Below the pieces are notes generated by a model, which saw only the letters and a list, made by a program, of their open reading frames with translations, had not been told where the DNA came from and ran no database searches. Shown here piece by piece: positions 35,810-45,730 of a DNA stretch of 64,000 bases. The first letter of the stretch is position 1. Each line of letters starts with the position of its first letter. Both the position numbers and the translations under genes were made by a program. This stretch comes from Psychrobacter sp. UBA3962 (GTDB lineage: Bacteria; Pseudomonadota; Gammaproteobacteria; Pseudomonadales; Moraxellaceae), in the NCBI RefSeq assembly GCF_002385225.1, contig NZ_DGDC01000020.1, positions 124,035 through 188,034 of the forward strand. Direction: 5' to 3'.

Positions 35810-36967
35810 GTGTCTGAGACCCCTGCTGTAAATAATACGCATCAAGATAGCGTGCCTACTAAGGCCGCAAATGTTGCTCCAAACATATTGATGATGGCGG
35901 CAGGAACAGGGGGACACGTATTTCCAGCATTGGCTGTAGCAGAAGAGCTGACCAAGCGAGGCGCTATCGTGCACTGGCTTGGTACCCCACAGGGCATGGA
36001 AAATGATTTGGTTCGCCCGGTAGGCTATACGTTTCATACCATTGACATGCAAGGCTTACGCGGTAAAGGGATTGGCAGAATTTTGAAAATGCCTCTTACT
36101 TTGTCTCAAGCCATGTTAGCAAGCATCAGAATTATTAAAAGAAATAACATCCATGTTGTGGTGGGCTTTGGCGGTTATGTGAGTGCGCCAGGGGGATTGG
36201 CAGCAAAAGCAACCGGTACACCTCTTATCATTCATGAGCAAAACGCCATCGCTGGTATGAGTAATCGCTACTTGGCGAAGTTGGCTACCAAAGTACTTCA
36301 AGCTTTTCCTAATACTTTCGGTGATAGCAACAGCCCAGATAATCCTAAGCTTGAAACTGTGGGTAACCCAGTGCGTGAAGCTATCTGCAATATACCTGGA
36401 CCAGAAGAGCGCTATGATCTCAATGATGATAGCCCTTTAAAGCTGTTAGTGGTCGGCGGCTCATTGGGAGCAGAGGCTTTAAATACCACAGTACCTGCCG
36501 CTTTGACACAAATAGACAAGCCGATTGCAGTCTATCATCAGTGTGGTCGCAATAACTTAGCAAGTACCCAAAACAGTTATGGCCCAGTAAACAGAGCGCT
36601 GCACGATGTTACGGTTAAACCTTTTATTGATAATATGGCCGATGCCTATTCTTGGGCTGATGTGATAGTGTGTCGAGCAGGGGCTTTGACTGTTACTGAA
36701 GTTCAAAATGTGGGCCTAGCCGCTATTTTTGTCCCTCTACCTCATGCAGTAGATGACCATCAAACCGCTAATGCACGCTCTCTAGCTATTGAAGATGCGG
36801 CTTATCTGATTCCGCAGAGTAAACTAACACCAGAGTATTTAGCACAGACCTTGTTAGATCTGGATCGGGAAAAGTGCAAAAAAATGGCGGAAAAAGGTAA
36901 GGCTTTAGCCAATCCAGGCTCTACGACCATCACGGCCGACTTCATTTGGAATCAAATCAGTAAATAA
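35810..36967 (+). CDS. murG: UDP-GlcNAc:undecaprenyl-PP-MurNAc-pentapeptide GlcNAc transferase
   Basis: MurG adds GlcNAc to lipid I to make lipid II at the cytoplasmic face of the inner membrane. The start is GTG 35810 with AGGAG upstream; the product has 385 aa including a poorly conserved first 25 residues. GT28 motifs are MMAAGTGGHVFPALAVAEEL, GFGGYVSAPGGLAAKATGTP, IIHEQNAIAGMSNRYLAK, VVGGSLGAEALN and VIVCRAGALTVTEV. It opens the visible part of the division and cell wall cluster; the genes normally upstream (mraZ to ftsW) are not directly before it. Confidence 0.97.
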   Translation: MSETPAVNNTHQDSVPTKAANVAPNILMMAAGTGGHVFPALAVAEELTKRGAIVHWLGTPQGMENDLVRPVGYTFHTIDMQGLRGKGIGRILKMPLTLSQAMLASIRIIKRNNIHVVVGFGGYVSAPGGLAAKATGTPLIIHEQNAIAGMSNRYLAKLATKVLQAFPNTFGDSNSPDNPKLETVGNPVREAICNIPGPEERYDLNDDSPLKLLVVGGSLGAEALNTTVPAALTQIDKPIAVYHQCGRNNLASTQNSYGPVNRALHDVTVKPFIDNMADAYSWADVIVCRAGALTVTEVQNVGLAAIFVPLPHAVDDHQTANARSLAIEDAAYLIPQSKLTPEYLAQTLLDLDREKCKKMAEKGKALANPGSTTITADFIWNQISK

Positions 36968-37062
36968 GTTGCTCCTTCCTTAGTTAGCCGAAAAAAACAA
37001 AATTAGTCTGTGAACAGTCACAGCTTGAAATTCGTTTTACTTATTAGAATAAAGAGATATTT

Positions 37063-38493
37063 ATGTCAAAGCCACATCTGCGTAAAAGATTGATTGAAAT
37101 TCCTGAAATGCGTCGTATTAAATGCATTCATTTTATTGGCATTGGCGGGGCAGGGATGTGTGGTATTGCCGAGGTAATGAAAAACCAAGGCTATGAGGTA
37201 AGTGGCTCAGATATCAAAGAAAGTGCGGTCACAAAAAGATTACAGAGCTTAGGGATCAACGTCTTTATTGGCCATGATTCTAAGAATATTGCAAACGCGG
37301 ATGTCATCGTGGTGTCTTCTGCGATTGATCGTGAAAACCCTGAAATTCAAGCAGCTCTGAAAGCTCAGCTTCCGGTAGTACGTCGTGCAGATATGCTGGG
37401 TGAATTAATGCGCTATCGTCATGGTATTGCCGTTGCTGGTGCTCATGGTAAGACCACAACCACTAGTTTGTTGACCATGATGATGACTGAAGCGGGATTA
37501 GACCCCACTTATGTGATCGGCGGTAAATTAAATGCTTCTGGTAAGAATGCGTCACTAGGGGAGAGCCGTTATTTAATTGCAGAAGCCGATGAGTCTGATG
37601 CCTCGTTTTTAACGCTTCACCCAATGGCAGCCATTGTCACCAATATCGACCAAGATCATATGGAAACTTATGGCAATAGCTTTGATAAGCTGAAAGCTGC
37701 TTATATTCAGTTTTTACAAAACATGCCATTTTATGGTCTGGCAGTGGTCTGTGGCGATGACAAAGAGTTGTACGCCATGATCGATGATATCGGTCGCCCT
37801 GTGTTGACTTTTGGGTTTGAGCCACACAATAATGTTCAAGCTACAGATGTGCGTGTGGAAGGTACCAAAACCCACTTTACCGTATTACGTAAAGACCATG
37901 AGCCATTACAGCTTACCTTAAATATTCCCGGTCAGCATAACGTGCTAAATGCCTTAGCGGCAATTACGATGGCGACCGATGAAGGCGTTGATGATGAAGC
38001 CATTAAACGAGCCTTGGCTAAATTTGCTGGGGTAGGTCGCCGCTTTGAGCAGCAAGCTTGTGTCAAAAAAGATGATGGTGATGTGCTGTTAATTGATGAT
38101 TATGGCCATCACCCCGTAGAGGTTGCCGCCACTATTAAAGCTGCCCGCGCAAGCTATCCTGAGCGCCGTCTGGTGATGTTATTCCAGCCACACCGTTATA
38201 CTCGTACTCGCGACTGCTATGATGATTTTGTGGCTGTGTTATCACAAGTAGATGAACTGATGCTACTGGATGTTTATAGTGCTGGGGAGACGCCCATTGT
38301 TGGTGCCGATACTAAGTCCTTAGCTCGTAGTATTCGTTTGCGTGGTGAGGTAGAGCCCATGGTGATTGATAAAGAAGAATTAGCACCAGCCATGCAGCGC
38401 GTGTTAAAGGCGGGTGATATATTAATCACTCAAGGGGCTGGTAATGTCGGTCAGCTCTGCCAAGAGTTGGCTGCCAACGATCTTTATATTTAA
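37063..38493 (+). CDS. murC: UDP-N-acetylmuramate-L-alanine ligase
   Basis: MurC adds L-alanine to UDP-MurNAc with ATP, the first amino acid of the stem peptide. The 476-aa Mur ligase has the N-terminal UDP-binding part ([20 protein letters not shown]), the P-loop [36 protein letters not shown], and the C-terminal [20 protein letters not shown] and [17 protein letters not shown]. It follows murG by 95 bases and precedes ddl by 155 bases, as in the gammaproteobacterial dcw cluster. Confidence 0.97.
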   Translation: MSKPHLRKRLIEIPEMRRIKCIHFIGIGGAGMCGIAEVMKNQGYEVSGSDIKESAVTKRLQSLGINVFIGHDSKNIANADVIVVSSAIDRENPEIQAALKAQLPVVRRADMLGELMRYRHGIAVAGAHGKTTTTSLLTMMMTEAGLDPTYVIGGKLNASGKNASLGESRYLIAEADESDASFLTLHPMAAIVTNIDQDHMETYGNSFDKLKAAYIQFLQNMPFYGLAVVCGDDKELYAMIDDIGRPVLTFGFEPHNNVQATDVRVEGTKTHFTVLRKDHEPLQLTLNIPGQHNVLNALAAITMATDEGVDDEAIKRALAKFAGVGRRFEQQACVKKDDGDVLLIDDYGHHPVEVAATIKAARASYPERRLVMLFQPHRYTRTRDCYDDFVAVLSQVDELMLLDVYSAGETPIVGADTKSLARSIRLRGEVEPMVIDKEELAPAMQRVLKAGDILITQGAGNVGQLCQELAANDLYI

Positions 38494-38530
38494 TTTGTAA
38501 CCATTATTATTAGGCTTTAAAGCTAATTTT

Positions 38531-38558
38531 CCCTATACTATTTAACCTATACAATTTA
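38531..38558. repeat. 14-base tandem duplication between murC and ddl
   Basis: CCCTATACTATTTA (38531-38544) is followed by ACCTATACAATTTA (38545-38558), two mismatches. Confidence 0.75.
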
Positions 38559-38600
38559 AAAAGTGGGCTGCGTGCGCTCTGTCTCGCAGTTCACAATGAT

Positions 38601-38637
38601 TTTATTTGCTACAACCCTATTTATTTGCCATAACCCT
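38601..38637. repeat. 19-base-period tandem duplication before ddl
   Basis: TTTATTTGCTACAACCCT (38601-38618) recurs as TTTATTTGCCATAACCCT (38620-38637). It ends 11 bases before the ddl start. Confidence 0.8.
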
Positions 38638-38648
38638 AACTGTTTAAG

Positions 38649-39635
38649 ATGCCGATAACTATGACTCAATCTGTTGCCAACTCAAATGTAAATAATGCTT
38701 CTTCTCAGGCCAATACAGCTGCTAAGGACCCTAGTGTTTTTGGTAAAGTTGCTGTTGTCTATGGTGGTAATAGTAACGAGCGTGCCGTTTCCTTAGACAG
38801 TGGCAGTGCGGTATTAAAAGCTTTACAGTCACAAGGTGTGGATGCTACTCATTTTGATCCAAAAGATCAGGACGTTACTGAGCTGAAGAATTACGATCGT
38901 GTCTTTAACGTGTTACATGGTCGTGGAGGAGAGGACGGTCAGCTTCAAGGGCTACTTGACTGGTTACAGATTCCGCAAACAGGCTCAGGGGTTCTAGCGT
39001 CAGCTATTGGCATGGACAAAGTTCGCACTAAGCAGTTGTGGCAAGGCTGTGGGCTATCCACCGCTCCTTTTGCCGTGTTAAATAAAGACACCGATTGGCA
39101 GCAAGTAGTTAGTGCTTTGGGTTTGCCTTTGATGGTTAAGCCGGTTCATGAGGGCTCAAGTATTGGTATGAGTAAGGTCAACACTCTAAATGAGTTGCCG
39201 AAAGCTTATGAGGTAGCTTCAGAGTGTGGTGATGTGGTTATGGCGGAAAAATGGATTACAGGCCGTGAGTTCACTATCGTGATTATCGATGATGAAGCTT
39301 ATCCAGTAATTCGCCTACAGCCTGCCGATGTTTCTAACTTCTATGATTATGAGGCCAAGTACAATCGCAATGATACGATGTACCATATCCCCTGTGGTTT
39401 ATCAGAAGAAGAAGAAGCTCATTTGCAAGCGCTAAGTCTAGCAGCCTTTAAAGCGGTGAACGCTGAAGGATGGGGCCGAGTAGACGCGATGCAGGATGAA
39501 GAGGGTAATTTCTGGTTATTAGAGATAAATACAGTGCCTGGAATGACTAGCCACAGCTTAGTGCCTATGGCAGCCAAAGCACGTGGTATGGACTTTGAAG
39601 ATCTTTGTTGGCACATTCTTGCTCAAACCTTATAG
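38649..39635 (+). CDS. ddl: D-alanine-D-alanine ligase
   Basis: Ddl makes the D-Ala-D-Ala dipeptide used by MurF. The 328-aa ATP-grasp enzyme shows VAVVYGGNSNERAVSLDSGS, the substrate motif VLHGRGGEDGQLQGLLDWL, LPLMVKPVHEGSSIGMSKV in the nucleotide-binding region, EFTIVIIDDEAYPVIRL and the metal-binding LLEINTVPGMTSHSLVPMAA. It corresponds to DdlB by position before ftsQ. An in-frame ATG at 38661 is an alternative start; the first 30 residues are Asn/Ala-rich and not conserved, so the exact start is uncertain. Confidence 0.95.
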   Translation: MPITMTQSVANSNVNNASSQANTAAKDPSVFGKVAVVYGGNSNERAVSLDSGSAVLKALQSQGVDATHFDPKDQDVTELKNYDRVFNVLHGRGGEDGQLQGLLDWLQIPQTGSGVLASAIGMDKVRTKQLWQGCGLSTAPFAVLNKDTDWQQVVSALGLPLMVKPVHEGSSIGMSKVNTLNELPKAYEVASECGDVVMAEKWITGREFTIVIIDDEAYPVIRLQPADVSNFYDYEAKYNRNDTMYHIPCGLSEEEEAHLQALSLAAFKAVNAEGWGRVDAMQDEEGNFWLLEINTVPGMTSHSLVPMAAKARGMDFEDLCWHILAQTL

Positions 39636-39874
39636 TTGATAAGAGGGTAGAGGGAGCTGTTGGGTAGTTGATATCAATCAGTACTGGACTTCAACTCTAT
39701 CAGTGAGACAGGTTTTGAGCGATGGTTTGAGCCATTATGATGTTATGAATGACCATTTTAGGGCTCATATTACTGGTTGTGTCATATTCTGTCATAAATT
39801 GATACATGCTCACCAAACTTAGCTGCTATCGCTGCTTGAGCAAATACGTTACAATTGTGAGTTATTAGACAAAA

Positions 39875-40744
39875 ATGGATACTACGGCTGCTTCTGTGAA
39901 TAAAACTGCGCTGAACCCAAGTAAATACCTATCCGCCAACATGTGGATTACTCTTACAGTAGTTTTATTTGTTGCTATTTTTTTCGTAGTATCAAATAGG
40001 ATTTATAACTCGCAGCCTGCAAAAGTGGTTGTGAATACTAAGAATCTTGATGCCGCTCAGTATGAAACCTTAAATAAGGTTATGGAAAAAAAAGAAGCAG
40101 GTAGCTTCTTTACCGCTATACTTCCAGAGCTGAAAGACAGTGCGATGCAGCAGGATTGGATTAGCCAAGTGGATATTGAGCGCAAGTGGGGCGAAGGTAT
40201 TGTTATCACTGCTTTGCCGCGAGAAGCAATAGCACGATTTGGCAGTGAGCATCTAATTGATTCACAAAGTAAGGTATACAAACCTGTCAGTGAGTCTGAA
40301 CTGTTGCAACCCGGACTGATCATGTTGCAAGGAGACGCCGATCAGTCAACTTTGATTATGCAGCAAATGCAGCAGGTCAATCAGTGGTTTGCTCCGCTAG
40401 AGATGCAAGTAGAAGATCTGGTATTAACGCCGCGTATGACTTGGGCTATTAAATTTAATAACGGGATGCGTATTATCGTAGATAACGAACATACCTCCCA
40501 AAAACTTATGAACTTGAGCCAACTTTTACAAAACCAGTTGGCAGATAAAAAAGAGAATATTGCTGCTGCTGACCTACGTTATAAAAATGGCTTTGTCATT
40601 GATTGGAAAGCAAAGGTAGAAGAGACGACTAGCACTGCTTCTGTTGTAGAAGATAAAAAATCGCAGCCTGATCGTACAGTAGAACAACCATCGGAAACAG
40701 CAGAGCAGGAAGCAAGTGCTGAAGAAAGTGAGATACCACTTTAA
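39875..40744 (+). CDS. ftsQ: Cell division protein FtsQ
   Basis: FtsQ is a single-pass inner-membrane protein that links early and late divisome proteins. In this 289-aa protein the cytoplasmic N-terminus (1-24) is followed by one hydrophobic segment (WITLTVVLFVAIFFVVSN, about 25-44) and a periplasmic part. The POTRA-like start is degenerate, and the beta domain includes WISQVDIERKWGEGIVITAL, AIARFGSEHLIDSQSKVYKP and RMTWAIKFNNGMRIIV. The C-terminal 45 residues are an acidic Glu/Ser-rich tail. Identity rests on this architecture plus its position between ddl and ftsA. There is no clear ribosome-binding site before the ATG. Confidence 0.92.
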   Translation: MDTTAASVNKTALNPSKYLSANMWITLTVVLFVAIFFVVSNRIYNSQPAKVVVNTKNLDAAQYETLNKVMEKKEAGSFFTAILPELKDSAMQQDWISQVDIERKWGEGIVITALPREAIARFGSEHLIDSQSKVYKPVSESELLQPGLIMLQGDADQSTLIMQQMQQVNQWFAPLEMQVEDLVLTPRMTWAIKFNNGMRIIVDNEHTSQKLMNLSQLLQNQLADKKENIAAADLRYKNGFVIDWKAKVEETTSTASVVEDKKSQPDRTVEQPSETAEQEASAEESEIPL

Positions 40745-40747
40745 TTT

Positions 40748-40785
40748 AAAGCCGCCTCAAAGATGATTTGAAGCGGTTTTATTTA
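40748..40785 (+). terminator. Imperfect terminator hairpin between ftsQ and ftsA
   Basis: AAAGCCGCCTCAAA pairs with TTTGAAGCGGTTTT with one wobble and one mismatch, followed by TTTTATTT. It would partly uncouple ftsA and ftsZ from the upstream genes. Confidence 0.6.
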
Positions 40786-40996
40786 GTAACTTGAACTTGA
40801 AATGTATTGGCTAAAATAGATGAAAAACAGTAAGGTCTATTGTTTATTTAACTTAGTAATTAGCTAATATATTGTATAGGCTCATAGTGATATTTAGAGA
40901 GAAATCCAACTTAACCTTACTGTTTTATTTATGGGTGATTAGTATAGTTTTATACTAATTATCCCGCACAGTACATACATATATGCTTTAAACTTT

Positions 40997-42289
40997 ATGA
41001 GTAAATCTGAAAATCTTCTCGCCGTCATTCATTTAAGCGCCACTGCAGTTTATGTCGTGGTGGGCAATGTTGTCTCTGCAACAGATATACGTATTAAGGG
41101 CGTTGGTGAGGTACCTACTGAAGATTTTCAGCAAGGTCAGATTAAGCATTTTGATCGCCTAAAAAGCTCTATTCGTCAAGCCATTATCCAAGCCGAAGAA
41201 ATGGCTAACTGCCGTATTCACAGTGTTTGGTTGACCTTATCAACCCCTGAGCTTTTAAGCCATAATGGCTTTGGGGCAGTCGATGTCGAGCAAGGTGTGG
41301 TAGAAACTCAGCATATCGTCAAGGCTCTAAGTTTGGCCAAAGCTAGTGTTTTACCTAATACTCATTATCTTATGCATCATTGCCAACAAGGTATCTTTTT
41401 AGACAACCAAGAGCAGATGGTAGATGATGCCATTGGCATGTACGCCAACAAAGTTACTGTCATGTATCATTTAATGATGATGCCAGTAGCCAGTCGACAG
41501 AATATCCAAAAGTTAATTCAGGCGTGTGATATAAGTATTGATCACATGTTGTTCGATGCCGTATCAAGTGCTGAATATAGTTTAATGCCTGAAGAACGTG
41601 AGCAAGGGGTTTGTTTAATAGATATTGGAGCCAGTAGCACTAGTATCTGTGTGTATCGCGAAAACAAGCTTATTTTTACTCACTGTATTGCCGAGGGTGG
41701 TAATAAGGTAACTATGGATATCTCTGCTGAGTTGAACCTCACTATGATGGAAGCTGAAAAGCTGAAAATTCAGAGAGGAACAGTAGATACTCGTGACGTA
41801 GATCCTACTAGGTTTGAGACTTTTGCAAGAGTAGGTATGGCTGATGAAGCAACCATCAGCATGTTACAGTTGGCTCAAATTATTGAAGCTCGCTATATCG
41901 AAATTTATCGGATTATTTTCCAAAAATTGGCTGATGAAGGCTTAATGGATTATCTGCAGCGTGGTGTCATTCTAACGGGTGGCGGTAGTCAGATTCGTGG
42001 AATGGTACGCTTCTCGAAGCGTTTGCTTGAGATGCCTGTGGTTATGAGTAATCCACATGATGCCATTACAGCTTATACTCATTTTGGTGATGATGACAAG
42101 GTTAAAGAGCTGAATTTGCGGGTGGGACAGCGTGCCTTGCAGACCGCTTATGGTGCCTTGTTATACAGTCAGAGCGAACAGTTTAAGCACAGTGAAAAAA
42201 GTTCACCAGAAGCATTAGAGGTGAATAGGCCTAATAGATTTAGCACCCTCAAACACAATTTGAGTAATTTTTTCAAAAGCATAATATAA
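40997..42289 (+). CDS. ftsA: Cell division protein FtsA
   Basis: FtsA is the actin-like protein that tethers FtsZ filaments to the membrane and recruits the divisome. The 430-aa protein shows LLAVIHLSATAVYVVVGNVV at the N-terminus, the phosphate motif VCLIDIGASSTSICVYRENK, the IAEGGNKVTMDIS loop and GVILTGGGSQIRGMVRFSKR. The C-terminus ends in an amphipathic helix (LKHNLSNFFKSII), the expected membrane-targeting sequence. The spacer to ftsQ is long (252 bases), so a separate promoter is likely. Confidence 0.96.
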   Translation: MSKSENLLAVIHLSATAVYVVVGNVVSATDIRIKGVGEVPTEDFQQGQIKHFDRLKSSIRQAIIQAEEMANCRIHSVWLTLSTPELLSHNGFGAVDVEQGVVETQHIVKALSLAKASVLPNTHYLMHHCQQGIFLDNQEQMVDDAIGMYANKVTVMYHLMMMPVASRQNIQKLIQACDISIDHMLFDAVSSAEYSLMPEEREQGVCLIDIGASSTSICVYRENKLIFTHCIAEGGNKVTMDISAELNLTMMEAEKLKIQRGTVDTRDVDPTRFETFARVGMADEATISMLQLAQIIEARYIEIYRIIFQKLADEGLMDYLQRGVILTGGGSQIRGMVRFSKRLLEMPVVMSNPHDAITAYTHFGDDDKVKELNLRVGQRALQTAYGALLYSQSEQFKHSEKSSPEALEVNRPNRFSTLKHNLSNFFKSII

Positions 42290-42383
42290 TTTCTCACTAT
42301 ATTAATTTCATATTTCACAGTCATTATTGGTTAGTACTTATGAATAAGTAACCTAACTAAGCAGATGGCCTCAAGGAGTGATA

Positions 42384-43568
42384 ATGTCTAAGTACACAAT
42401 GGCTAGCAATGGCCACGATTTAAACAATGGTCAAGCCCGCTTTACAGTTTTTGGTGTAGGTGGCGGCGGCGGTAACGCTGTTGAGCATATGGTTCAACAA
42501 GGTGTTAAAGGGGTGACTTTTGTTTGTGCAAACACCGATAAACAAGCTTTAGATAGACTAACTGCTGAAAATAAGCTGCAACTTGGTGCACAAACTAACC
42601 GTGGTCTTGGTGCTGGCGCAAACCCTGAAGTGGGTCGTGAGGCTGCAGAACAAGATGAAGACGCTATCCGCAAGCTACTTGAAGACTCAGACATGGTGTT
42701 TATCACTGCGGGTATGGGGGGTGGTACTGGTACAGGTGCTGCACCTGTGGTTGCTCGTATCGCTAAAGAAATGGAAATTTTAACTGTGGGCGTGGTTACC
42801 ACTCCTTTTAAATTTGAAGGCGGTAAGCGTATTAAGGCAGCCAAAGCCGGTATCGATGCGCTGTCTAATTTTGTCGACTCTATCATTACCATTCCTAACG
42901 ACAAGCTGCTTAAAGTTTATGGCAATATCTCTATGCAAGATGCCTTCAAAAAAGCAGATGACGTATTAATGCATGCGGTGCAAGGTATCGCTCAAACAAT
43001 TTCTAGTGAAGGTGTGATCAATATTGACTTTAACGATATTCGCACTGCAATGACAGCCAAAGGTCATGCAATGATGGGTATTGGCCGTGCCAGTGGTGAA
43101 GACCGTGCGCGTCAGGCTACTGAAAAAGCCATTCGCTCACCATTATTAGATGACTTACTTTTAGAAAATGCTAAGGGTCTAATCGTAAACGTTGTGTCTT
43201 CTGAATCAGTAACCTTAGATGAGCTGAACGAGATTACTGAAGTAGTAAATGATATTACCGATATTGAAGAAGCCAATATTTTCATTGGTACTGTGATTGA
43301 TGAAAAACTAGGCGAAGACTTGCATGTGACGGTTATCGCTACGGGTTTAACTTTAGATGATAGCGAGACGCCTCAGCCAATGCCTTCTGCATCGAGTGCT
43401 CATACTGTTGATCGTTCAACGCATACCAGTGCTTTCCATGCACAGCAAAAATCACAGCCTCAGCCGCAGCAACCAGCCAGTCCAGCGAGCACTGCAGGGA
43501 CTTCACAGCCTGCTGCTACGAAGACCAACAGCATTCAAGATTATCTAAAGCGTCAACAGAACCGTTAA
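42384..43568 (+). CDS. ftsZ: Cell division protein FtsZ
   Basis: FtsZ is the tubulin-like GTPase that forms the division ring. I use ATG 42384, which has AAGGAG at 42373-42378; the GTG at 42378 is part of that ribosome-binding site. The product has 394 aa. GTPase motifs are FGVGGGGGNAVEHMV, FITAGMGGGTGTGAAPVVA (tubulin signature GGGTGTG), TPFKFEGGKR and NIDFNDIRTAM. The linker is Gln/Pro/Ser-rich, and the conserved C-terminal peptide is SIQDYLKRQQNR, which binds FtsA and ZipA in relatives. A terminator follows. Confidence 0.98.
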   Translation: MSKYTMASNGHDLNNGQARFTVFGVGGGGGNAVEHMVQQGVKGVTFVCANTDKQALDRLTAENKLQLGAQTNRGLGAGANPEVGREAAEQDEDAIRKLLEDSDMVFITAGMGGGTGTGAAPVVARIAKEMEILTVGVVTTPFKFEGGKRIKAAKAGIDALSNFVDSIITIPNDKLLKVYGNISMQDAFKKADDVLMHAVQGIAQTISSEGVINIDFNDIRTAMTAKGHAMMGIGRASGEDRARQATEKAIRSPLLDDLLLENAKGLIVNVVSSESVTLDELNEITEVVNDITDIEEANIFIGTVIDEKLGEDLHVTVIATGLTLDDSETPQPMPSASSAHTVDRSTHTSAFHAQQKSQPQPQQPASPASTAGTSQPAATKTNSIQDYLKRQQNR

Positions 43569-43614
43569 TCGCTTTAAGTTAGTTGTTTTAAATAGCACAA
43601 AAAGCTGTAATAGT

Positions 43615-43644
43615 AAAAAGCCAAGCTTAAGCTTGGCTTTTTTT
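43615..43644 (+). terminator. Intrinsic terminator after ftsZ
   Basis: AAAAAGCCAAGCTT (43615-43628) and its perfect complement (43629-43642) are followed by T. The loop would open from the palindrome centre. Confidence 0.9.
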
Positions 43645-43710
43645 ATGTGTAATTATTATGGACTAAGGTAAATATGACCCTATATAAGCTATCTTCACTA
43701 GCTACTGTGT

Positions 43711-43716
43711 TAAAAT
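43711..43716 (+). promoter_or_regulatory. Possible lpxC promoter, extended -10
   Basis: TGTTAAAAT (TG at 43708-43709, TAAAAT at 43711-43716) lies about 110 bases before lpxC, just beyond the ftsZ terminator. No -35 is clear. Confidence 0.35.
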
Positions 43717-43824
43717 TCTCTCATTGAATTGGCAGTGCTAATCTAGGCAACTAATAATTGAATAGAAAACAATTAAGTGAAAAAAATTAATTAAAAACCG
43801 TTAAGTAATAAGAGTATCAACTTT

Positions 43825-44718
43825 ATGAAACAACGCACTTTAAAACAGCCTATTAAAGTAGTCGGTGTGGGTCTACACAGTGGACAGGATGTCACCTTAA
43901 TTTTGGAGCCTGCTGATGTCGATAGTGGCATACATTTCTTACGCACTGATATAGACAATGCTCCTTTAATTGCTGCAGATGCCTTCTTAGTTACTGATAC
44001 CGTCATGTCCTCTAATTTAGTAGTAGATGGCGTCAAGATTGGCACTGTAGAACACTTGTTAAGTGCTTTAGCAGGACTTGGGATAGACAACGTACTTATT
44101 AAAGTTTCGGATGCAGAGATACCCATAATGGATGGTAGCGCTGCAAACTATGTGGACTTAATATTACAGGCAGGAATTGAAGAGCAGTCAGCCCCCAAGA
44201 AATTCTTGAAAATATTAAAGACAGTAAAAGTAGAAGAGGGCGACAAGTCAGCGCAATTAGAGCCTTATCCAGGCTTTTGTCTAGACTTTCAAATTGAATT
44301 CGATCATCCAGGCATCCCTAAAGACACACAGCACTACTTGTTTGAGTTTTCTACTAACAATTATATTGCCAATGTGGGCAATGCCAGAACCTTTGGCTTT
44401 ATGCGCGATATTGAACACCTACAGAATAACAACTTGGCTTTAGGGGGCAGTTTAGACAACGCTATTGTGCTTGATGAAAAAGGTATAGTTAATAAAGAAG
44501 GGCTTCGTCATAAAGAAGAATTTGTACGTCATAAGATTTTAGACGCTATTGGCGACTTATATTTGGCAAAATATCCCCTAATCGGCAAGTTCTCAGCCTA
44601 CAAATCAGGGCATGCTTTGAACAATAAACTGATAAGAGCAGTGTATAGCGACCCTGAAAACTTTGAAATTGTAACAATTTATGACACAACTGATTTTGCA
44701 ATTGACTATAAAATATAA
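43825..44718 (+). CDS. lpxC: UDP-3-O-acyl-N-acetylglucosamine deacetylase
   Basis: LpxC is the zinc deacetylase that commits precursors to lipid A synthesis. The 297-aa protein has the duplicated LpxC fold: QRTLKQPIKVVGVGLHSGQD, the zinc His in GTVEHLLSALAGLGIDNVLI, EIPIMDGSAANYV, NARTFGFMRDIEHLQ, the second metal motif FVRHKILDAIGDLYL and YKSGHALNNKL with the catalytic His. The length (about 300) is normal. It closes the dcw cluster and is followed by a strong terminator. Confidence 0.97.
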   Translation: MKQRTLKQPIKVVGVGLHSGQDVTLILEPADVDSGIHFLRTDIDNAPLIAADAFLVTDTVMSSNLVVDGVKIGTVEHLLSALAGLGIDNVLIKVSDAEIPIMDGSAANYVDLILQAGIEEQSAPKKFLKILKTVKVEEGDKSAQLEPYPGFCLDFQIEFDHPGIPKDTQHYLFEFSTNNYIANVGNARTFGFMRDIEHLQNNNLALGGSLDNAIVLDEKGIVNKEGLRHKEEFVRHKILDAIGDLYLAKYPLIGKFSAYKSGHALNNKLIRAVYSDPENFEIVTIYDTTDFAIDYKI

Positions 44719-44794
44719 AAATCAAGTGGAAAACGAAAATATTTTAGCCATTTTTTAAATTATTTTTTGGTTTAAAGCAACATTGTGGAAAGAT

Positions 44795-44828
44795 AAAAAA
44801 AAGCGAAACCTAGGTTTCGCTTTTTTTT
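44795..44828 (+). terminator. Intrinsic terminator after lpxC
   Basis: A perfect 34-base palindrome, with eight A followed by GCGAAACCT and the complement ending in eight T. The convergent dciA ends 185 bases further on. Confidence 0.92.
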
Positions 44829-45013
44829 ATCAAAAATTAATGAAAACTTGCACAATCCAAACATTTTCAATACTTAGAAGGGCTCAATCAATAAAAACTA
44901 GTCATAGATTAAATGAGAAATCTGGTTGTTTTTACGGAGCCAGTTTTAAAAACCAAACATTGTCTACCAATAACACCACGCTTGTTTACATAATAAAACA
45001 TTATAGAAAGGAT

Positions 45014-45553
45014 TTAGTTGGGTTTTGTTAGCCGTTTCAGCGAAGCTTTCAGGCGTTCATCTTTAATGACATGCTCTAATGTGTGTGTTATAGTTCTTTT
45101 CGTTGTTTCGGTGAGGCCACGTTTATTATGGCTTCCGCCCTTACTAAGAGTTAAATTCGATTGATTTGAATGCAGATTTGAGTAATTCTGATTTTCATTT
45201 AAGTGGTCAATCGAAGCAGGGTAAGTAACGATTACATCTATATTCTTTAGTACGCTGAATGTAAGAGATTGTTCTTTTAGTATATTAATTAGGTTGTTTG
45301 ACTGGTATCGAAGATGGTTTGCTGCAGTTTGAGACTGCACAGAAAGCACCAACTGACCTTCTTCATACTTGACTACCCACAATGATTTTAGAATCTCTTC
45401 TGGTAGTCCTCTTCCTATTAAAGCTTTCATCTCTTGGGTTAATAAATTCAGCTCAGAGCATTTTTCAGATAAAGACTTAGGCAAGGAAGACGCTGCAGAC
45501 TTTTGATGATCAATTCGCTTTGCTAAATGATTGGGTTTTAAGGGGTGTTGCAT
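45014..45553 (-). CDS. dciA: DciA family protein (DUF721)
   Basis: The product is 179 aa from the ATG at 45551-45553, which has GAGGT five bases upstream; an in-frame TTG at 45565 is less likely. The N-terminal half (about 25-115) fits DUF721/DciA: a helix, then IGRGLPEEILKSLWVVKYEE, GQLVLSVQSQTAANHLRYQS and LSFSV-like strands. In bacteria without DnaC or DnaI, DciA helps load the replicative helicase DnaB. Moraxellaceae lack DnaC and typically have dciA beside lpxC in the opposite direction, as here. The C-terminal 60 residues are basic and Asn/Ser-rich. The call depends on both weak sequence similarity and context. Confidence 0.7.
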   Translation of the reverse strand: MQHPLKPNHLAKRIDHQKSAASSLPKSLSEKCSELNLLTQEMKALIGRGLPEEILKSLWVVKYEEGQLVLSVQSQTAANHLRYQSNNLINILKEQSLTFSVLKNIDVIVTYPASIDHLNENQNYSNLHSNQSNLTLSKGGSHNKRGLTETTKRTITHTLEHVIKDERLKASLKRLTKPN

Positions 45554-45730
45554 GGCAGACCTCAAACTTGGTTTATAGATGAAGTTATCACTGAGTATAT
45601 AGATAGCATAAACGGTTGCTAAGTCTAAATATAGGCTGTTTCGATAGGTCGTTTGTTTTTAAATGAATATCAATAGGCTATTTGACAGGTAGGTTGAATA
45701 GTACATTGCAAAACTAATTCTGGGAATGTT

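Noticed and set aside
42494..42904. Antisense reading frame of 136 codons inside ftsZ
   Set aside because: It is the shadow of the ftsZ GTPase domain, without a start signal or recognisable product.
44783..45031. Reading frame of 82 codons between lpxC and dciA
   Set aside because: It runs through the lpxC terminator hairpin, which would end its transcript, and the translation is unlike a folded protein.
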